A stretch of DNA of 64,000 nt from Halichondria panicea (taxonomy: Eukaryota > Porifera > Demospongiae > Suberitida > Halichondriidae): the NCBI RefSeq assembly GCF_963675165.1, contig NC_087387.1, positions 4,614,990 through 4,678,989 on the forward strand, given 5' to 3'. The translations under genes and the position numbers were made by a program. The notes beneath the pieces are model-generated. The model was not told the DNA's origin. It ran no database searches and worked only from the letters and a program-made list of their open reading frames with translations. Below are positions 59,328 to 64,000 of the stretch, one piece after another. How positions within the stretch are numbered: position 1 is the stretch's first letter; each line of letters starts with the position of its first letter.

Positions 59328-61840
59328 AATAAGAGTCAAGCTTGATTAGTACGAAAAAGGTTGTGGGCTGAAAGGGAATAAAGATGTGTATACGTACCAA
59401 TCATGCTTGTATGTATGTACTCACAGATTTTTACAACCCCACCCCCCCAAAATATATACTTTCAGTGTGAAAAAGGCTGTGGGCTGAAAGTGAGATAATT
59501 ACATAGATCAATAAAGATGCGTATAATTATACGTAGCAATCATACATGTTTGTATGTACATGTATGTACCCACAGATTTTTACAACCCCACCCGCAAAAA
59601 AATAACCTCCATGCGTGCAGATACTGTACTCCAGTAACTAAGCTTACCCTGTCTGTAATAAGTAGTACCAACAGCTGTGCTGTGAACAAAGACAGGCCCA
59701 AGACCACTCCACCAATAAAACCAGATATTCCTATCTTGCAGAAGATAGAAACTGAGAAGTACCTGAGTGGTACACGAGTAAGAAATTAATCATCCTTTTC
59801 GAAACATCCAATCACTGATACAACACTTACAAGGCTAGCTGCATTCCGTTAAATCTTGCAAAGAACATTATACTGAATCCCAGAAAAAGTCTGCAAAACA
59901 AAATAACAATTTTAGGCAGATAAATTATTATACTCCATTCACCTGTGCGCTATGTCCCAGGACAAGCAAGTCTGCCAGAGTGTCTGCTTGAGCTGGGATT
60001 TCCGGTAAGAATCTGATATCTCCTCCAGTCGAGATGCCACAACTTGGTCATCTTTGAAGATTCTCTTCAGAGTCTTGACAGCTTTGTGTGGCTTGTTCTT
60101 CTTGACATGCCATCTGAAAGCAGATCAAGAGTCTCCTGAATTAGTATATTCATGACTATGAATAATTTATATAGAATTCAAATTACCCATAGTCAGAATA
60201 TGGATAGCCTCCCGCTGGTGTAACAAAAGTACTCCAGCACTGTACATAAACTCTCTCCTTTTTAAGGCAACCAAACACAATAAGTACTATTGTCCTTAGT
60301 TGTCCATTGTATATACCTTGGAGACTCCGGGATGAGTGATGATCCAATGACGATCCCACATGCTAGTATCAGCTGTAGACCCAACGACACTCTCCAACCA
60401 AATGGCAACCACCCAACCCCAATATTTACCAGAGCAGCAGTCTGTAGAGAAAAAACAGGACACATAGTATGCGTAGGCAAGATTAAGAAAACACACACAC
60501 AACAGGTGAAGAAAGCAATGCTATGGGGCAGCTACCATACCTATTATCAGAGCATATACAAAGTTGCATGTGATGGGTAAAGAATTTCATGTACCAGGAC
60601 TCCAGCTGTGGCTGCTGTTGACGATAGGCTGACCAGTTTACCACGATGTTGTTTGGGGGCAATCTCAGCTAGGTACATTGGCACAACTTGTACTATGATT
60701 CTGTGAGTGTGTGAGTAGAGAGCAAAGAAAAGATGATGGCATTAAAGCAATCATGAATTTACTACACCGAAACGTACCCATTTCCAACTCCTGTCCAAAT
60801 CTTTCCCACCAGCAACATCCTGTACACAAGCAATGCTACACTCATGCACACAGTACAACCTCACATCAAAGCAAATCATTCCAATACGCGACAACAAAGC
60901 AACCTGCCATATAGCGATTGCAGCACTCTGAATGATGATTCCAGAGGCAGCTAGTAGTGCTCCGGTCACTAGAGCAGCCCTCCTCCCAACCCAGTCTGAC
61001 AGGGGTCCCCCTAATAGAGCACCCACCAGAGAGCCTAACGAGAACAGGGCCACCACCAAACCCTGAGGGAATGAATAATGGCTAGTGTTCGACTCAATAA
61101 TTACATGTATAGTATAACTAACGTACAAGAATGTTGAGTTGGTGGCAGATAATAGCAAGACCACGTAAAGTTACACCACTAAACACACACACAAAGTTAT
61201 GCAATTAATATACTGACCTAAGAGGATAGAGATATTAGAGAGAATTAATGGACGTTGATGTATGTAGAGGTCTTTGCTTAATTACACACTCTAAAGGCAG
61301 CCTGCAGAAACCATCGTGCATGAAGTACTGCTTGTCCAGTTAATACATCGAGCACACTGTGCATGTACAAAAACGGGTACTCACTAAGATGGCACTAGTT
61401 TCCCCGCTAGAGTCCTCAGCGGTGCAGCCAGTGGTGGAGTTGTCCTCTGACCCTGAGAGATTGAAGTACTCTCTGAAACCACTCATCTCCTTCACTCCAT
61501 TACTAGAACTAGGGGAGAAGGGACGTCAGTTGTTATGAATAATTATGTGCCGCATGCGCAAACAGTCGATACCATAATAGAATGTCTGAGTCGTACAATT
61601 CCTCGAAATACAACGATTTTGCAGGCCTGTGTACGTGTAAAACTGAAGCAGTACCATGCATGCAAGCAGATTTGTACAAGCTCCCTCGCCCTAGCCCTAG
61701 CCCTATTTGGAAAAGCTTACCAAGCTATAGTAATAGGCTCACCCGACATCGTATCCATTGAGGAACCCAGCAGAGGCAATGAAGACAGAGCAGGTCACCA
61801 CATAACACCACTTGCACCCGTACCCGCAGCCTGAAGACAT
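57064..61840 (-). CDS. SP4: MFS sugar-porter family transporter
   Basis: Fourteen exons: 61840-61743, 61508-61385, 61062-60908, 60819-60778, 60700-60595, 60441-60317, 60113-59943, 59890-59831, 59762-59648, 59212-59028, 58899-58850, 58629-58457, 58131-58055 and 57217-57064. They sum to 1,635 nt (544 aa). Motifs by residue: DWVGRR 97-102, PESPRW 213-218, DRFGRK 331-336, SELYPLRIKG 402-411 and LPETK 464-468. The TM7 motif at 285-297 reads ARFNGMQLALYFS where sugar porters have QQLSGINAVMYYS. The extracellular loop after TM1 has several possible N-glycosylation sites (for example NSTT). An ATG nine bases upstream (61849) is also in frame. A 93-bp (GT)n tract lies just before exon 10. Plasma-membrane localisation and a polyol, sugar or related substrate are inferred from the family. 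Confidence 0.9.
57757..57990. mobile_element. Second-family MITE in SP4 intron 13
   Basis: Starts CTGTATAGCGTGAAATTTTC and ends CTCGAAAATTTTGTATG. It includes GGCTTTTAGAGGCCAATCC, the complement of the block in the copy at 44866. Confidence 0.5.
59235..59327. repeat. (GT)n microsatellite next to SP4 exon 10
   Basis: About 93 bp of nearly pure GT on the plus strand, so CA in the SP4 transcript, ending about 20 nt before the acceptor of exon 10. Other short CA/GT tracts are at 5080-5103, 12984-13046 (just before Epc exon 14), 51908-51938 and 56029-56046. Confidence 0.95.
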
Positions 61841-63154
61841 AATATTCATGATATTGTAGCCCTTGCTTAGCTAATTGGGTATGGACAGTTGCAACTACTT
61901 ATCCACTAACAAATGTGTAAGACAGGAAGTGCTACAAGTTGCCTCATGAATATATTAATGAGAACATGCAGTTTTCTAGGTTTTTAGAGCTAGCTAAGTT
62001 GAAATATGTTTGCAGACCAGTTACACAAACTTTGACATAAATACACAACTTGGCAATAGCACATCATGAATGACTTCAAGCCTTCTAGCTTGCTGCAACC
62101 ATGCACATGCATCAGATGCACTAGTTGATACTTTTGATTCCTTTCACATTATGGAGCCATGAGTTCCACCAACCACAGAATGGGTCAACTTCGAATTTTG
62201 CGCAAGCTGTTCACACTATCTCAATCTATTCCAAACTTGTAGAGTCAACACATTCCATATTGAACTAATACATAATTATATCTAAGTAACAAGTTCTAGT
62301 TCAGTAAATGGTCTGTGTTGAGCTTTGGAAATCCAGAAAAAATCACCCTTCACTACAATCTGTGAATATTTGGGTGTCATCATTATGATAAAATACTTGT
62401 GGTATATGTATTTCCTGTGTCTTGTCTTGCAAATACTGAAAACTTGGGGGAGGTTTCTTAACTGTACGCCCATTTCTTTTTAAATTTGCTGCCTTTTTTT
62501 TGCTATAGCTACCTTAATTCTTCTGGATGAATAATGACAACAGCAAGAAAAAGTAAGGCCTGGGAACGAGGCTAGGTATTAGCCTTAGGGTAGACTAAAG
62601 GTGGGGCTATTGGTTTTGACAACAAACACATAAGATATCAATAGAGCCCTAATACAAATACACAATAAATTCATTCGTGGTTATCTGACTTGAATAATAC
62701 AGTACATCATCGGCAAAAACCATGCATCCAACTAAAGTGTTGAAAGGTTGTTAATTAATTACGCTCTCAATTTTCTCCAAATAGTACCTGTCCACATATT
62801 CTCCGATACCCCAAACACTTAGCCCAGTCACAGCACCAGCCACAGCACCAAAGGGACCTCCTACACCGAATCCAGCAAGACCACCGCCAACAACATTGCC
62901 AAATGCTCCAACAATCTTTGCTTCTTTTTCATAGCCAAATACTTCGAGGGTAAGTTAACGTACAAGGTGGCAGATAATAGCAAGACCACGTAAAGTTACA
63001 CCACTAAACACGCACACAAAGTTATGCAATTATTATACTGACCTAAGAGGATAGAGATTAGTGGACGTTTATGTATGTAGAGGTCACGCGTGTCTTATAC
63101 CTCCTCTGGTTAATACATCGAGCACACTGTGCATGTACAAAAACGGGTACTCAC
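61841..63154. other. Region between SP4 and the SP5 fragment
   Basis: Contains the SP4 promoter region, a glycine-zipper ORF (62751-62954) and, at 62951-63154, a copy of SP4 intron 2 (compare 61115-61384). No TATA box recognised. 61841-62560 shows no coding sequence. Confidence 0.5.
62751..62954 (-). CDS. Glycine-zipper terminal exon, gene incomplete
   Basis: The minus strand encodes about 65 residues ending in TAA: FGYEKEAKIVGAFGNVV, a Gly/Ala-rich hydrophobic stretch (GGGLAGFGVGGPFGAVAGAV) and EYVDRYYLEKIESVIN. Repeated GxxxG spacing suits a membrane-inserting or glycine-zipper segment. An AG acceptor precedes VFGYEK at 62942-62943, so it may be the last exon of a gene whose other exons are not visible. 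The neighbouring SP5 exon 2 is out of phase with it (ends phase 2, this needs phase 1). Family not recognised. Confidence 0.4.
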   Translation of the reverse strand, partial: LTLEVFGYEKEAKIVGAFGNVVGGGLAGFGVGGPFGAVAGAVTGLSVWGIGEYVDRYYLEKIESVIN

Positions 63155-63586
63155 TAAGATGGCACTATAGTTCCTCCGCTGGAGTCTTCGGCAGTGCAGC
63201 CAGTGGTGGAGTTGTCCTCTGACCCGGTGAAACCTCTCATTTTTTTCACTCCATTACTAGAACTAGGGGAGAGGGGTTGTATTCACGGACAGCTATAGAA
63301 TCCGAGTCGTATTCCCCGGAATACAATTATCGTGATCAAATTTAATAAGTCCGTGTAAAAAAAGCTGAAACAGTACCATTCATTCAAGTAGATTTGTAAG
63401 CTGCTCCCTAGATTTTATGGCTCCCTGCAAGTTTATAGAGGATTGTATAGCTATATACAAACTCTTGTAAACCTATAGTAGATCTATAGCTCACCCGACA
63501 TCGTATCCATTGAGGAACCCAGCAGAGGTAATGAAGACAGAGCAGGTCACCACATAACACCATTTGCACCCACAGCCAAGAGACAT
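63155..63586 (-). pseudogene. SP5: 5' fragment of a sugar-porter gene
   Basis: Only exons 1 (63586-63495) and 2 (63262-63155) exist. Exon 1 is intact (MSLGCGCKWCYVVTC...NGYDVG). Exon 2 has lost six codons relative to SP4 (REYFNL region) and gained two bases (ACTATAGT for ACTAGT), which shifts the frame. Part of intron 2 follows as in SP4, then the homology stops near 62950. No further exons are present, so it is a truncated duplicate. Confidence 0.82.
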
Positions 63587-64000
63587 AATAATAATCAGCT
63601 AGATCTAGCACTGTAGCAGGGGCTTATATTTACAAGCCTATAGCCTTTAACCTTGCCGCCTGCATGTACGTACACGTCTGCATGCTAGATCTAAATGGGT
63701 ATGCAGTTGCAGCCAGCTAGTCTACTTCTCCAAGAAGGGTGGGGCTGCTGTCGGTTTTTCTGATGGCCTCTTTTCAGGCACTTTCAACTTTCAAAAACAA
63801 CAAAATTATTCATAACATGACTAGACTATAGTAGATCTAATTAATACACTAGATCTACTAACTGTTACAATTATTATCATCTGCGCTGCCTTGACAATAT
63901 CATAATAATTCTTCAAGCAGCTCAAAATAGCAAGCATCATCGCTAAGCCTTAGAGTTTTTCCAAAAACCATGCATCCAACTAGCAACTGTTGAAATGTTT
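63587..64000. other. Right edge, start of another repeat unit
   Basis: Mostly AT-rich with no gene. The last 45 bases (AAAAACCATGCATCCAACTA at about 63962) match 62714-62733, the sequence just downstream of the glycine-zipper ORF. Another copy of that unit may therefore begin at the edge. Confidence 0.45.

Noticed and set aside
60904-61062. Ending exon 3 of SP4 at the GT donor (CAG|GTTGCT)
   Set aside because: This adds four bases, shifts the frame of exon 4 and all downstream exons, and is contradicted by the same arrangement in all paralogues.

Overview
The window looks like nuclear DNA of a marine sponge (demosponge) or a similar early-branching animal. It holds animal gene families with GT-AG introns, several of them only 60-150 nt long. 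Intergenic DNA is AT-rich and full of small palindromic transposon remnants and TACATGTA or GCATGC words. There is no operon structure, tRNA, rRNA or CRISPR array. All gene models here were built by eye from reading frames, splice sites and phase.

Left part (1-15.5 kb, + strand): the 3' part of a large PWWP-domain chromatin protein with a 26-unit coding minisatellite. It is followed head-to-tail by a complete 15-exon Enhancer-of-polycomb gene (998 aa), a scaffold of the NuA4/TIP60 acetyltransferase complex.

Middle (15.5-34.4 kb): two tandem paralogous secreted proteins with a SUEL-type lectin-like domain (each 156 aa, minus strand), with duplicated promoters and a lectin remnant beside them. 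Then come a repeat-rich stretch with a dead Ulp1-peptidase ORF and a two-exon gene for a secreted 1,063-aa homologue of bacterial VioB/RebD (ferritin-like, iminophenyl-pyruvate dimer synthase family). A three-exon gene for a 116-aa secreted Cys-containing protein follows.

Right part (34.4-64 kb, minus strand): a tandem cluster of MFS sugar-porter genes, called SP1 to SP5 here from left to right. SP2 (540 aa), SP3 (538 aa) and SP4 (544 aa) are intact 14-exon genes with matching exon sizes. SP1 has a 4-bp frameshifting duplication and a truncated tail. SP5 is a decayed fragment with exons 1-2 only, next to a glycine-zipper ORF. All four long copies share a GC-AG intron 3, and all carry Arg where sugar porters have the second Gln of the TM7 QLS motif.

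Transposon remnants fall into groups recognisable by their ends and target-site duplications: TA-flanked MITEs, CAG...CTG elements with 5-bp duplications, hAT-like elements with 8-bp duplications, and tiny TAG...CTA foldbacks with 9-10-bp duplications. Many sit in the introns of the transporter genes.
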